Assembly: GCA_036394575.1 (NCBI GenBank)
Contig: DASWEY010000022.1
Coordinates: forward strand, 4,902 to 68,901
Length of the DNA: 64,000 nt
Reading direction: 5' to 3'
Origin: UKL13-2 sp036394575
GTDB lineage: Bacteria > Pseudomonadota > Gammaproteobacteria > Burkholderiales > Usitatibacteraceae
Positions 39,383 to 47,412 of the stretch are shown one piece after another. Position numbers and translations under genes: made by a program. Below the pieces are notes generated by a model. It was not told where the DNA came from. It was given only the letters and a program-made list of their open reading frames with translations, and made no database searches. Every line of letters starts with the position of its first letter. Within the stretch, counting starts at the first letter, position 1.

Positions 39383-40126
39383 TTATTTCGCGTCGTCTTC
39401 GGTGACTTCGACGAGCTCTTCACCCGGCGCCACCATTTCGGCGATCACCGCGTTCTTGCCTTCGAGGATCGCATCGGCCACGCCACGCGCGTAGAGGCGG
39501 ATGGCGCGGGTCGAATCGTCGTTGCCCGGAATGATGTAGTCCACACCGTCCATCGAGTTGTTGGTATCGACGATACCGATGATCGGCACGCCCAGTTTCT
39601 TGGCTTCGGTCACGGCAATCTTGTGGTAGCCGACGTCGATGACGAAAATCGCATCGGGCACGCCGCCCATGTCCTTGATGCCGCCCATCGAACGCTGGAG
39701 TTTCTCCAGTTCGCGGGAGTACATCAGGGCTTCTTTCTTGCTCAGCTTTTCCAGCGAGCCGTCTTCCACCATCGCTTCGAGGTCCTTGAGGCGCTTGATC
39801 GAGCCCTTGACCGTCTTGTAGTTGGTGAGCATGCCGCCCAGCCAGCGGAAGTCGACATAGGGCATGCCGGCGCGTTGCGCTTCTTCCATGATGATTTCGC
39901 GGGCCTGGCGCTTGGTGCCGACGAACAGGATGGTGCCCTTGTTCGAGGCCAGCTGGCGCACAAACTTGAGTGCGTCCTGGTACATCGGGAGCGACTTCTC
40001 AAGGTTGATGATGTGAATTTTGTTGCGGGCACCGAAGATGTACGGGGCCATTTTCGGGTTCCAGAAGCGGGTTTGGTGGCCGAAGTGGACACCGGCTTCC
40101 AGCATTTGACGCATGGTGACTGACAT
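39383..40126 (-). CDS. rpsB: 30S ribosomal protein S2
   Basis: 247 aa. MSVTMRQMLEAGVHFGHQTRFWNPKM is the standard S2 opening; the start at 40126 has GGAG. Later blocks (HIINLEKSLP, FVGTKRQA, PGNDDSTRAIRL) are typical. Upstream in-frame codons have no S2 homology. A 130-base leader with a stem-loop and a good promoter precedes it. First gene of the rpsB-to-rnhB row. Confidence 0.98.
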   Translation of the reverse strand: MSVTMRQMLEAGVHFGHQTRFWNPKMAPYIFGARNKIHIINLEKSLPMYQDALKFVRQLASNKGTILFVGTKRQAREIIMEEAQRAGMPYVDFRWLGGMLTNYKTVKGSIKRLKDLEAMVEDGSLEKLSKKEALMYSRELEKLQRSMGGIKDMGGVPDAIFVIDVGYHKIAVTEAKKLGVPIIGIVDTNNSMDGVDYIIPGNDDSTRAIRLYARGVADAILEGKNAVIAEMVAPGEELVEVTEDDAK

Positions 40127-40139
40127 GAATAACTCCAGA

Positions 40140-40192
40140 GTTAAGGTTTGCCTCCCCCTGCGGACTACCCGATAAACCGGATAGACCTTAAC
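40140..40192 (-). promoter_or_regulatory. rpsB leader stem-loop (possible S2 autoregulatory element)
   Basis: In the rpsB 5' leader GTTAAGGT (40185-40192) and ACCTTAAC (40140-40147) are perfect 8-bp complements that close a 37-base internal region, which contains a second short stem (CCGG with TCGGG). The closing helix ends 14 bases before the start codon and touches the Shine-Dalgarno region. S2 is known to repress its own mRNA in E. coli; a similar role here is inference. Confidence 0.55.
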
Positions 40193-40259
40193 GGTGCAGG
40201 GGTGCGAATTTGCCGCGTTTGTGTCAACAGCGAGACCATCCCGATGCAGACAGCCCGTG

Positions 40260-40289
40260 ATTATACTGGCAAAAGTCGGCAAAAATCAA
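40260..40289 (-). promoter_or_regulatory. Sigma-70 type promoter for rpsB
   Basis: On the minus strand -35 TTGATT, an 18-bp spacer and -10 TATAAT (40260-40265), with AT-rich TTTGATTTGATTT repeats above it. The predicted transcript start is near 40253, giving a leader of about 127 bases. Confidence 0.75.
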
Positions 40290-40360
40290 ATCAAATCAAA
40301 CTCTTCCCCATCGGCCATTCGCCGGGGACTTGAAGCCGGCCGGGTCGCGCAAATCTCTCT

Positions 40361-40369
40361 TGTTATACT
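40361..40369 (+). promoter_or_regulatory. Extended -10 promoter for map
   Basis: TGTTATACT, an extended -10 (TG-N-TATACT), lies about 29 bp before the map GTG. No good -35 is seen, which extended -10 promoters do not need. Confidence 0.5.
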
Positions 40370-40397
40370 GTGCCCTTCCACGGTTTCGGGGTTTCCT

Positions 40398-41195
40398 GTG
40401 TCGGTTTCCATCAAAAATAGCGAAGATATCGCCAAAATGCGCATCGCCGGCCGCCTGGCCTCCGAAGTGCTCGATTACATCACGCCCTTCGTCAAGCCCG
40501 GCGTGACCACGGGCAAGCTGGACCAGCTGTGCCACGATTACATCGTCGACGTGCAGCAGGCAATCCCGGCGCCGCTGAACTATGCCCCGCCCGGCCACAA
40601 GCCCTATCCGAAGTCGGTCTGCACCTCGGTGAATCATCAGGTCTGCCACGGCATCCCGGGCGAAAAGGTGCTGAAGCACGGCGATGTGCTCAATATTGAC
40701 GTCACTGTCATCAAGGACGGCTATCACGGCGACACCAGCCGCATGTTCTACATCGGCGATCCTTCCATCCAGGCCAGGCGCCTCGGCGATATCACTTATG
40801 AGGCGATGTGGCGCGGCATCCGCAAGGTCAAGCCGGGCGCCACCCTCGGCGATATCGGCTATGCCATCCAATCGTTTGCCGAGGGCAATGGCTACAGCGT
40901 GGTGCGCGAATTCTGCGGCCACGGCATCGGCAAGAAATTCCATGAAGAGCCGCAGATCCTGCACTACGGCAAGCCCGGCACCGGCATGGCGCTGAAGACC
41001 GGCATGATCTTCACCGTCGAGCCGATGATCAACGCCGGGCGCAAGGATATCCGCATGCTCGGCGACGGCTGGACCGTGGTCACGGCCGATCACAGCCTGT
41101 CGGCGCAGTGGGAACACACCGTGCTGGTGACCGATGACGGCTTCGATGTACTGACCGTATCTGCGGGCACGCCGCCACCGGCGCCGATCAACTAG
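40398..41195 (+). CDS. map: Methionine aminopeptidase type I
   Basis: Removes N-terminal Met after deformylation. 265 aa. All five metal ligands are visible: two Asp (NIDVTVIKDGYHGD), His (GHGIGKKFHEEPQ), and two Glu (FTVEPMI and WEHTVLV). GTG start at 40398 with GGGG seven bases upstream; the frame is open above but lacks homology. Divergent from rpsB, 47 bp before glnD. Peptide deformylase is also in this window (44306). Confidence 0.95.
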   Translation: MSVSIKNSEDIAKMRIAGRLASEVLDYITPFVKPGVTTGKLDQLCHDYIVDVQQAIPAPLNYAPPGHKPYPKSVCTSVNHQVCHGIPGEKVLKHGDVLNIDVTVIKDGYHGDTSRMFYIGDPSIQARRLGDITYEAMWRGIRKVKPGATLGDIGYAIQSFAEGNGYSVVREFCGHGIGKKFHEEPQILHYGKPGTGMALKTGMIFTVEPMINAGRKDIRMLGDGWTVVTADHSLSAQWEHTVLVTDDGFDVLTVSAGTPPPAPIN

Positions 41196-41242
41196 TCGGC
41201 GCGTTGCGCGGCATAACCAGGGCGAATTCAGGACGAATGCGA

Positions 41243-43879
41243 ATGGCTGCGGTCCTCAAATCTTCAGCCCTGACGGCCGATATTGTCGTCGGCCGGCCGC
41301 CATTGCACGAGGTCAATGCCGGCTATGCCAAGGCCTGGCGCAACTATCTTGCCGACGCGCGCGCGCAGTTGCAGGCGCGCTATTTCCTGAAGGCCGACCC
41401 GGCGCGACAGGTGCGCGATATCGCCGCACTCACCGATAGCGTGATCCGCACCCTGGTCAGCGATATCGGCCTGTCGCGCGATCACGCCATCGCCGCCACC
41501 GGCGGCTATGGGCGCGGGGTGCTGTACCCGGCCTCGGATGTGGATTTGCTGATCCTGCTGCCGGAAGGCGCCGCCGCCTCGACCGCGGTAGAACGTTTTG
41601 TCAGCCTGCTATGGGATGTGGGCCTGGAGCCGGGCATCGCCGTGCGCACTGTCGCCGAATGCCTGGAAGAGGCTGCGCAGGACATCACCGTGGATACCAG
41701 CCTGCTCGAGGCGCGCGCCATCTGGGGCGATGCTGGATTGGTGACGACGATGAGCGCCGAGCTGCGTCGCGCACGCAAACTCAAACCCTTTTTCGACGCG
41801 AAGATCGACGAGCAGCGCAAGCGGCATGCGCGCCACAACGATGTCGCCCTGAACCTGGAACCGAACATCAAGGAAAGCCCCGGCGGCCTGCGCGATCTGC
41901 AGATGGTACTGTGGCTATCCAAGGCTGCCGGACTCGGCAGCGACTGGAAGTCGCTGGCGCGCGAGGACATCATCACCGCCACCGAGGCGCGCCTGATCGC
42001 GCGCCACGAGCGGGTGTTGATGGACCTGCGCATCCGCCTGCATTATGCCTCGGGCCGCCGCGAAGACCGTCTGGTGTTCGACCACCAGACAGTGCTGGCG
42101 CAACAGCTGAAGCTCAGCGGCAGCCGCAACAAGCTGCCGTCCGAGGAACTGATGCGCCGCTATTACCTCACCGCCAAGGCGATCTGGCAGATGAATTCGA
42201 TCCTGCTGGTCAACCTGAGCGAGCGCATCGAGCGGCGGCGCAATGCGATGGTGAAAGCCATCGACCATGAATTCGAGCTGCTCAACGGCAATATCTCGGC
42301 GCGCGACGTGACGATTTTCGAGCGCGATCCGCGCGCCATCTTTCGCGCTTTCCTGGCCCTGCAACGCGTCAAGGAGGCGGAATTTTTTGCGCCGGAAACC
42401 CTGCGCTCGCTATGGCGCGCGGCGCCCCTGATCGATCGCCGCTTCCGCAACGACCCGGAAGCCAACCGCCTGTTCCTGGAAATTCTCAAAAGCGAAAAAG
42501 TCACCTTCACCCTGCGGCGCATGAGCCGCTACGGCGTCCTCGGCCGCTACATTCCGGCCTTCGGCCGCATCGTCGGCCAGATGCAGCACGATCTGTTCCA
42601 TGTCTATTCGGTCGACGAGCATATCCTGATGGTGGTGCGTAATCTGCGCCGCCTGGTGCTGCCGCGCTTCGCGCATGAGTTTCCCTTTGTGCATGAACTG
42701 GCGCATGAATTCGCGCGCCCAGAAATCCTGTATCTGGCGGCGCTGTTTCACGATATCGCCAAGGGCCGCGGCGGCGATCATTCCGCGCTGGGCAAAAAAG
42801 ATGCGCGCGCCTTTTGCAAAAAACTCGAGCTCGCCGAGGGCGACGCCGAGCTGGTGTCGTGGCTGGTGGAAATGCATTTGCAGATGTCGGCCGTCGCGCA
42901 GAAGCAGGACCTGAGCGACCCGGAGATCATCGCCCAGTTCGCGGCGCGCGTCGGCACCGAGCGCAGGCTGACCGCGCTTTATGTACTCACGGTTGCCGAT
43001 ATTCGCGGCACCAGCCCGCATGTGTGGAACGCCTGGAAGGCCAAGCTGCTGGAGGACCTGTTCCGCGCCGCGCGCCGCCTGCTGCGCGGCGATACCGTGG
43101 TCAACGAACATTGGGTGGAGGCGCGCAAGACCGAGGCGCTGAAGCTTTATCGCGAGGAAAAACGCGACGAGACGGCGATCCCGTCTTTATGGACGCATGT
43201 GGACGACCGCTATTTCCAGCGCTTCGACCCGCAGGAAATCGCCTGGCACGCCGAGGTGCTGGCGGTCGATCCGGCGGCGCTGCAGTCGGTGGTCAAGGTG
43301 CGCCAGTCAGCGGAGCTGGGCGCCGACAGCGGTTTTGCCGTATTGGTGATGACCCGCGACAAGCCGGGTCTGTTTGCGCGCATTACCGGCTACTTTGAGC
43401 GCCTCGCCTTCGACATCGCCGCCGCCAAGGTATACACGGCCCAGCATGGCTTTGCGCTCGACTCCTTCCAGGTGCTGCCCAGACGCGGCAAGAGCACCAG
43501 TTATCACGATCTGGCCGCGACCATCGAGGCTGGCCTGGCGCGCGAGCTCGACACCCAGGTGCCGATCGCAGCGCCCTCGGCGGGGCGCATGTCGCGCCAG
43601 GTGCGGCATTTTCCGATTGCACCCGTGGTCACCCTCACGCCCTCGCGCCGCCGGCCCTATTTCGAACTGTCGATCAGCTGCGCCGATCGTCCCGGCCTGC
43701 TGTCGACGATCGCCCGCGTGCTGCTGAAATACGATCTCGACCTGCTCGACGCGCGTGTCAATACGCTGGGGCAGCGTGCCGAAGATACCTTCGTGGTGGA
43801 AAATCCGCGGCTGGCCGATGCCGCGTTCGCCAGGCAATTGCAGGCGCGGCTTCAGGCGGAAATCGAGTCGCCGCGCTAG
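41243..43879 (+). CDS. glnD: [Protein-PII] uridylyltransferase / uridylyl-removing enzyme
   Basis: Glutamine sensor that uridylylates PII (GlnB/GlnK). About 878 aa: nucleotidyltransferase domain with GGYGRGVLYPASDVDLLILL (about 85-105), a PII-uridylyltransferase middle region, an HD hydrolase domain with LFHDIAKGRGGDH (about 500), and two C-terminal ACT domains (TRDKPGLFARITGYF and CADRPGLLSTIARVL) that bind glutamine. ATGs at 41237 and 41243 both fit; AGGA gives the better spacing for 41243. It ends 12 bp from the convergent DUF4870 gene. Confidence 0.97.
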   Translation: MAAVLKSSALTADIVVGRPPLHEVNAGYAKAWRNYLADARAQLQARYFLKADPARQVRDIAALTDSVIRTLVSDIGLSRDHAIAATGGYGRGVLYPASDVDLLILLPEGAAASTAVERFVSLLWDVGLEPGIAVRTVAECLEEAAQDITVDTSLLEARAIWGDAGLVTTMSAELRRARKLKPFFDAKIDEQRKRHARHNDVALNLEPNIKESPGGLRDLQMVLWLSKAAGLGSDWKSLAREDIITATEARLIARHERVLMDLRIRLHYASGRREDRLVFDHQTVLAQQLKLSGSRNKLPSEELMRRYYLTAKAIWQMNSILLVNLSERIERRRNAMVKAIDHEFELLNGNISARDVTIFERDPRAIFRAFLALQRVKEAEFFAPETLRSLWRAAPLIDRRFRNDPEANRLFLEILKSEKVTFTLRRMSRYGVLGRYIPAFGRIVGQMQHDLFHVYSVDEHILMVVRNLRRLVLPRFAHEFPFVHELAHEFARPEILYLAALFHDIAKGRGGDHSALGKKDARAFCKKLELAEGDAELVSWLVEMHLQMSAVAQKQDLSDPEIIAQFAARVGTERRLTALYVLTVADIRGTSPHVWNAWKAKLLEDLFRAARRLLRGDTVVNEHWVEARKTEALKLYREEKRDETAIPSLWTHVDDRYFQRFDPQEIAWHAEVLAVDPAALQSVVKVRQSAELGADSGFAVLVMTRDKPGLFARITGYFERLAFDIAAAKVYTAQHGFALDSFQVLPRRGKSTSYHDLAATIEAGLARELDTQVPIAAPSAGRMSRQVRHFPIAPVVTLTPSRRRPYFELSISCADRPGLLSTIARVLLKYDLDLLDARVNTLGQRAEDTFVVENPRLADAAFARQLQARLQAEIESPR

Positions 43880-43891
43880 ACGGCCGGCCAA

Positions 43892-44278
43892 CTAGGCGAT
43901 GGGCTTGCGGTCGTTCAGCGCCAGCCAGCCCTTGATCACGCGATACAGGTACCAGATCACCACCGCAACCGGCAGGACCCATAGCACGGCCATGCCGATG
44001 CCCAGGGTCAAAAACCCCAGCACCCAGAACACGGTCCACGCGCCGATCGCCAGCAACAGGCCCCACCAGAAGGTGCGCGACATCCACGCATAGTGCGAAT
44101 CCAGCCAGTTGCCGCGCACCTCGTCGCGCTTGACCAGGCCGATGATCATCGCCACCACCGCCAGCGTCCACATGGTGAACGGCGCCAGGGCGTGCAGGGC
44201 ATACATCACCTGGGTGACGCCGATGGACGAGGAGACATCGCGTTCGCCTGCGGGCGCCGTTTCTATCGTTTCAGTCAT
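43892..44278 (-). CDS. DUF4870-like small membrane protein
   Basis: 128 aa with three membrane helices (WTLAVVAMIIGLV, WWGLLLAIGAWTVFWVLG, VLWVLPVAVVIWYLYRVI) and a conserved polar stretch VRGNWLDSHYAWMSRTFWW. The Tic20/DUF4870 pattern is the best match by eye. Function unknown. AAGGA precedes the ATG. Last gene of the minus-strand row beginning with smc. Confidence 0.8.
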   Translation of the reverse strand: MTETIETAPAGERDVSSSIGVTQVMYALHALAPFTMWTLAVVAMIIGLVKRDEVRGNWLDSHYAWMSRTFWWGLLLAIGAWTVFWVLGFLTLGIGMAVLWVLPVAVVIWYLYRVIKGWLALNDRKPIA

Positions 44279-44305
44279 GATCAGTATCCTTGGTGGTACA
44301 GCGGG

Positions 44306-44845
44306 TTAGTCATCGTCCTGCCCGGCCAGCTCCGGGAACAGGACCTCGGTGAAGCCGAACTTCGACATATCGGTCATGCGCATGGGATAAAGCACGCCGT
44401 CGAGATGGTCGCATTCATGCTGCACCACGCGGGCGTGGAAGCCTTCGACGGTACGATCGATCGACTCGCCATGTTCATTGAAGCCGGTGTAACGCAGCCG
44501 CGCATGGCGCAATACCGCGCCGCGCAGGCCGGGCACCGACAGGCAGCCTTCCCAACCTTCTTCCATCTCGCTGCCGATCGGCGCGATATGCGGATTGATC
44601 AGCACCGTGAACGGCACCTCATAGCCCGGATAGCGCGGATTGTTCTTGACCTCGAATATCACCACGCGCACGTTCTCGCCGATCTGCGGCGCAGCCAGGC
44701 CGGCGCCATGGGCGGCGACCATGGTGTCCTTCATGTCGGCCAGCAGGGAGGTTAGTTCCGCCGAGCCAAATGCCGCCGGCGGCAACGGCACCGAGGGTTG
44801 CATCAGGCTGTAGGTGCCCATCTTGAGAATCGGTCTGACCGCCAT
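44306..44845 (-). CDS. def: Peptide deformylase
   Basis: Removes the N-formyl group from new proteins. 179 aa with the three PDF motifs GAGLAAPQIG, EGCLSVPG (metal Cys) and QHECDHLDG (two metal His and catalytic Glu). It has the C-terminal MTDMSKFGFTEVLFPE tail of the second, non-fmt-linked Def copies of betaproteobacteria; no fmt is adjacent. AGGAG is well placed, 36 bp after mtnP. Confidence 0.96.
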   Translation of the reverse strand: MAVRPILKMGTYSLMQPSVPLPPAAFGSAELTSLLADMKDTMVAAHGAGLAAPQIGENVRVVIFEVKNNPRYPGYEVPFTVLINPHIAPIGSEMEEGWEGCLSVPGLRGAVLRHARLRYTGFNEHGESIDRTVEGFHARVVQHECDHLDGVLYPMRMTDMSKFGFTEVLFPELAGQDDD

Positions 44846-44881
44846 CGTTTGGCTCCTGAAGGTCGTGGGGGTCCGGGCCGC

Positions 44882-45667
44882 TTACTTGATGAAACCCTTT
44901 TGTGCTGCCGGCAGGGCCGCGTGCATTTCCACCGCCTTCGCCAGGATGGTGCGCACTTTTTCCATGCCGACCGCCAGCACCGCGTCCGCATCCTCGAGCT
45001 TGATGCCCTGCGCGGAACTGCCGCGTCCGGCGGCGTGGTTCATCGACAGCGCCAGGGTCGCATAGGACAACCCCGTCTCGCGCGCCAGGGAGGCCTCGGG
45101 CAGGGTGGTCATGCCGACCATGGTACAACCGTCGCGCTCCAGGCGATTGACCTCGGCGCGGGTCTCGAGGCGCGGCCCCTGGGTCACGCCGAGCACACCG
45201 TGCTCGACCACGGCCACGCCCGCCGCCCGGGCCGCATCCAGATAGAGCTGGCGTGCGCGGCTGCAGTAGGGGAAGGTGAAATCGATATGCGTCACCGGCG
45301 CATCGCCTTCAAACATGGTGTGCTTTCGGCCCCAGGTGTAATCGATCAGTTGATCGGGCACGGCGATCACGCCCGGGCCCATTTCAGCGGACACGCCGCC
45401 GACGGAATTCACCGCCAGCACCCGCGTTACGCCCGCCGATTGCAGAGCCCAGATATTGGCGCGGTAATTCACCTCATGCGGCGGAATGGTGTGGCCATAG
45501 CCATGACGCGCCAGAAAGATCACTTCCGCCCTGGCATTGCCTTGCGCGATCTGGCCAAAGGTGAGATGGCCGGAAGGTTCGCCATAAGGCGTGCGCACCA
45601 CTTCGCGCCGGGTGATTTGCAGATTGGCCAGGTTGGTGAGGCCGGTACCACCGATAATTGCGAGCAT
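44882..45667 (-). CDS. mtnP: S-methyl-5'-thioinosine / methylthioadenosine phosphorylase family
   Basis: 261-aa trimeric purine nucleoside phosphorylase family member that yields a purine base and 5-methylthioribose-1-phosphate. IIGGTGL, LARHGYGH, PPHEVNYRANIWAL, NSVGGV and GPRLETRAE are family motifs. The base-site segment reads SMNHAAG, like the Asn-containing 6-oxopurine site of Pseudomonas methylthioinosine phosphorylase (PA3004) and unlike the Asp-containing adenine site of classical MtnP. It lies directly downstream of hpt, which would salvage hypoxanthine. No Shine-Dalgarno; see the promoter entry. Specificity for thioinosine is an inference. Confidence 0.85.
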   Translation of the reverse strand: MLAIIGGTGLTNLANLQITRREVVRTPYGEPSGHLTFGQIAQGNARAEVIFLARHGYGHTIPPHEVNYRANIWALQSAGVTRVLAVNSVGGVSAEMGPGVIAVPDQLIDYTWGRKHTMFEGDAPVTHIDFTFPYCSRARQLYLDAARAAGVAVVEHGVLGVTQGPRLETRAEVNRLERDGCTMVGMTTLPEASLARETGLSYATLALSMNHAAGRGSSAQGIKLEDADAVLAVGMEKVRTILAKAVEMHAALPAAQKGFIK

Positions 45668-45672
45668 GATTT

Positions 45673-45701
45673 TTTATATGAACCGAGCAGCTTGTTGACA
45701 G
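45673..45701 (-). promoter_or_regulatory. Possible mtnP promoter giving a leaderless transcript
   Basis: Minus-strand CTGTCA (45696-45701), a 17-bp spacer and TATAAA (45673-45678). The -10 ends only five bases before the ATG of mtnP, so transcription would start at or near the initiation codon. No ribosome binding site is present, which fits a leaderless mRNA. Confidence 0.4.
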
Positions 45702-45723
45702 GTTACGAACGAAATTAAATTTA

Positions 45724-45791
45724 CAAACTCCAGCATTGGCGCGGTGTTTGAGGCATTTTTGGCCCGGAAGGCGCACCAATGCTGGAGCTTC
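45724..45791. repeat. 68-bp palindromic repeat, copy C
   Basis: Arms CAAACTCCAGCATTGG and CCAATGCTGGAGCTTC are near-perfect inverted copies; the centre is TTTGAGGCATTTTTGGCC. It is the most symmetrical copy. It begins 57 bp upstream of mtnP and its right end touches the hpt stop codon (45791-45793). Confidence 0.8.
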
Positions 45792-46351
45792 TATTTTCCC
45801 TTGATGGCATAGATCGCCGGCAAATTGCGCCAGGCACCGGATACATCCATGCCATAGCCGAACACAAAACGATTCGGCACGGTGATGCCGACATACTCGG
45901 CCTTCAGCGGTTTTTTGGCATTGATTTCCGGCCCGTAATCCTTCACGCAAAACACCGCGCAGGCCACGCTGAGCGCGCCCTGCTTCTTGACCAAGTCTAC
46001 GATGGCGGCAAGGGTCACGCCCTCGTCGAGAATGTCGTCGAGGATGATCACATGGCGTCCGGCGATATTGTCGCGCGGCGCCACCCGCCAGGTCAGCTCG
46101 GCGCCGACCTTGGCATTGCCGTAGCGCGAGGCCTGCACGATATCGAAATCCAGGGGGAAATCCAGCTGCGAGAGCAGATGGCCGGTGAACACCACCGCCC
46201 CGCCCATCACCGACAGGATCAGCGGATATTTGTCGGCGTAATCGCGATTGATTTCCTGCGCCACGCGGGTGGTGGCGGCCGCCACCTCGGCCGCACTGAA
46301 CAGCAGATCGCCCTCTTTCAGTATTGCATTTGCTTCAGCCAGTGTCGGCAT
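45791..46351 (-). CDS. hpt: Hypoxanthine phosphoribosyltransferase
   Basis: Converts hypoxanthine (or guanine) and PRPP to IMP (GMP). 186 aa: VMGGAVVF near 48-55 and the PRPP loop ILDDILDEGVTL at 103-114, with the late block PNRFVFGYGMDV typical of Hpt-like enzymes. ATG 46351 has GGGAG; longer upstream frames are not homologous. Placed next to the methylthioinosine/adenosine phosphorylase, it would recycle the base released there. Confidence 0.93.
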   Translation of the reverse strand: MPTLAEANAILKEGDLLFSAAEVAAATTRVAQEINRDYADKYPLILSVMGGAVVFTGHLLSQLDFPLDFDIVQASRYGNAKVGAELTWRVAPRDNIAGRHVIILDDILDEGVTLAAIVDLVKKQGALSVACAVFCVKDYGPEINAKKPLKAEYVGITVPNRFVFGYGMDVSGAWRNLPAIYAIKGK

Positions 46352-46416
46352 TGCCCATCTCCCTTTTGTTCCGTGAATTCCGGTGATATCTGTAAACATC
46401 GGCGCGCGCCGTGGTC

Positions 46417-47409
46417 TCAGCGTTTTTTCGCGGTCGGCATGCGCGCAGTTTTTGCGGTTTTGCCGGCCGGCGATTTTTTCATGTTTTTCTTGGCCGATTT
46501 TTTCGCGCCTTTTTTCATTGCGGCAGATTCGGCAAGTCCCGCTTCGGCCATATGCGCGGAAAAAGCCGCGCCGACTTCGGCATGCTTCATGCCCAGCGCC
46601 ACCGTCGCTTTCAGATAACCCAGCTTGGAGCCGCAATCGTAACGCGTGCCCTCGAATTCATAGGCGAAAATGCTTTCGCGTTTGAGCAGCGAGGCAATGC
46701 CGTCGGTGAGCTGGATTTCCTTGCCGACGCCGGCCTGGATTTTTTCCAGCTCGGCGAATATCTGCGGATTGAGAATGTAACGCCCGACCACACTGAGCGT
46801 CGAGGGCGCATCTTCCGGCTTCGGTTTTTCGACAATGCCGCGCAGTTTTGAAACGCGCTTGCCAACCACTTTTGAATCCACAATGCCGTATTGCGAGGTC
46901 TCTTCGCGCGCCACATTGACCACACCCAGAATCGAATGCTGCTTCTTGGCGTAAAGATCGGTCATTTGCTTCATCACCGGCGTTTTCGCATCGATCAAAT
47001 CATCCGCCAGAATCACCGCGAACGGCTCGTCGCCCACCAGATGCCTGGCGCACAACACGGCGTGGCCCAGTCCCAGCGCTTCCGGCTGGCGCACATACAC
47101 ATATTGCACATTGGGCGGCAGCATATTGCGCACCTCATGCAGCACCTTGTGCTTGCCTTTCAGATGCAGCTCGGCTTCGAGCTCATAAGCCTTGTCGAAA
47201 TGATCCTCGATGGTGCGCTTGCCGCGCCCGGTGACGAAGATCATCTCAGTGATGCCGGCGGCAGCCGCTTCTTCCACCGCGTACTGGATCAGCGGCTTGT
47301 CGACCACCGGCAGCATTTCCTTGGGGCTGGCCTTGGTGGCCGGCAAAAAGCGCGTGCCGAGACCGGCCACCGGAAACACCGCCTTGGTTATTTTTTTATT
47401 CTTCGTCAT
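46417..47409 (-). CDS. galU: UTP-glucose-1-phosphate uridylyltransferase with basic C-terminal tail
   Basis: Makes UDP-glucose for envelope polysaccharides. 330 aa; the core (1 to about 290) has PVAGLGTRFLPATKASPKEMLPV, ILADDLID and the late block YDCGSKLGYLKA. The last 35 or so residues are almost all Lys, Ala, Ser and Met (AMKKGAKKSAKKNMKKSPAG), a histone H1-like or AlgP-like tail that most GalU lack. Just after ligA (3 bp) and 65 bp before hpt. Confidence 0.94.
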   Translation of the reverse strand: MTKNKKITKAVFPVAGLGTRFLPATKASPKEMLPVVDKPLIQYAVEEAAAAGITEMIFVTGRGKRTIEDHFDKAYELEAELHLKGKHKVLHEVRNMLPPNVQYVYVRQPEALGLGHAVLCARHLVGDEPFAVILADDLIDAKTPVMKQMTDLYAKKQHSILGVVNVAREETSQYGIVDSKVVGKRVSKLRGIVEKPKPEDAPSTLSVVGRYILNPQIFAELEKIQAGVGKEIQLTDGIASLLKRESIFAYEFEGTRYDCGSKLGYLKATVALGMKHAEVGAAFSAHMAEAGLAESAAMKKGAKKSAKKNMKKSPAGKTAKTARMPTAKKR

Positions 47410-47412
47410 GCA

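Noticed and set aside
39685..39705. Sequence AACGCTGGAGTTTCTCCAG in rpsB as another copy of the 69-bp repeat
   Set aside because: Only one arm resembles the repeat, there is no partner arm at the right distance, and the codons give normal S2 residues.
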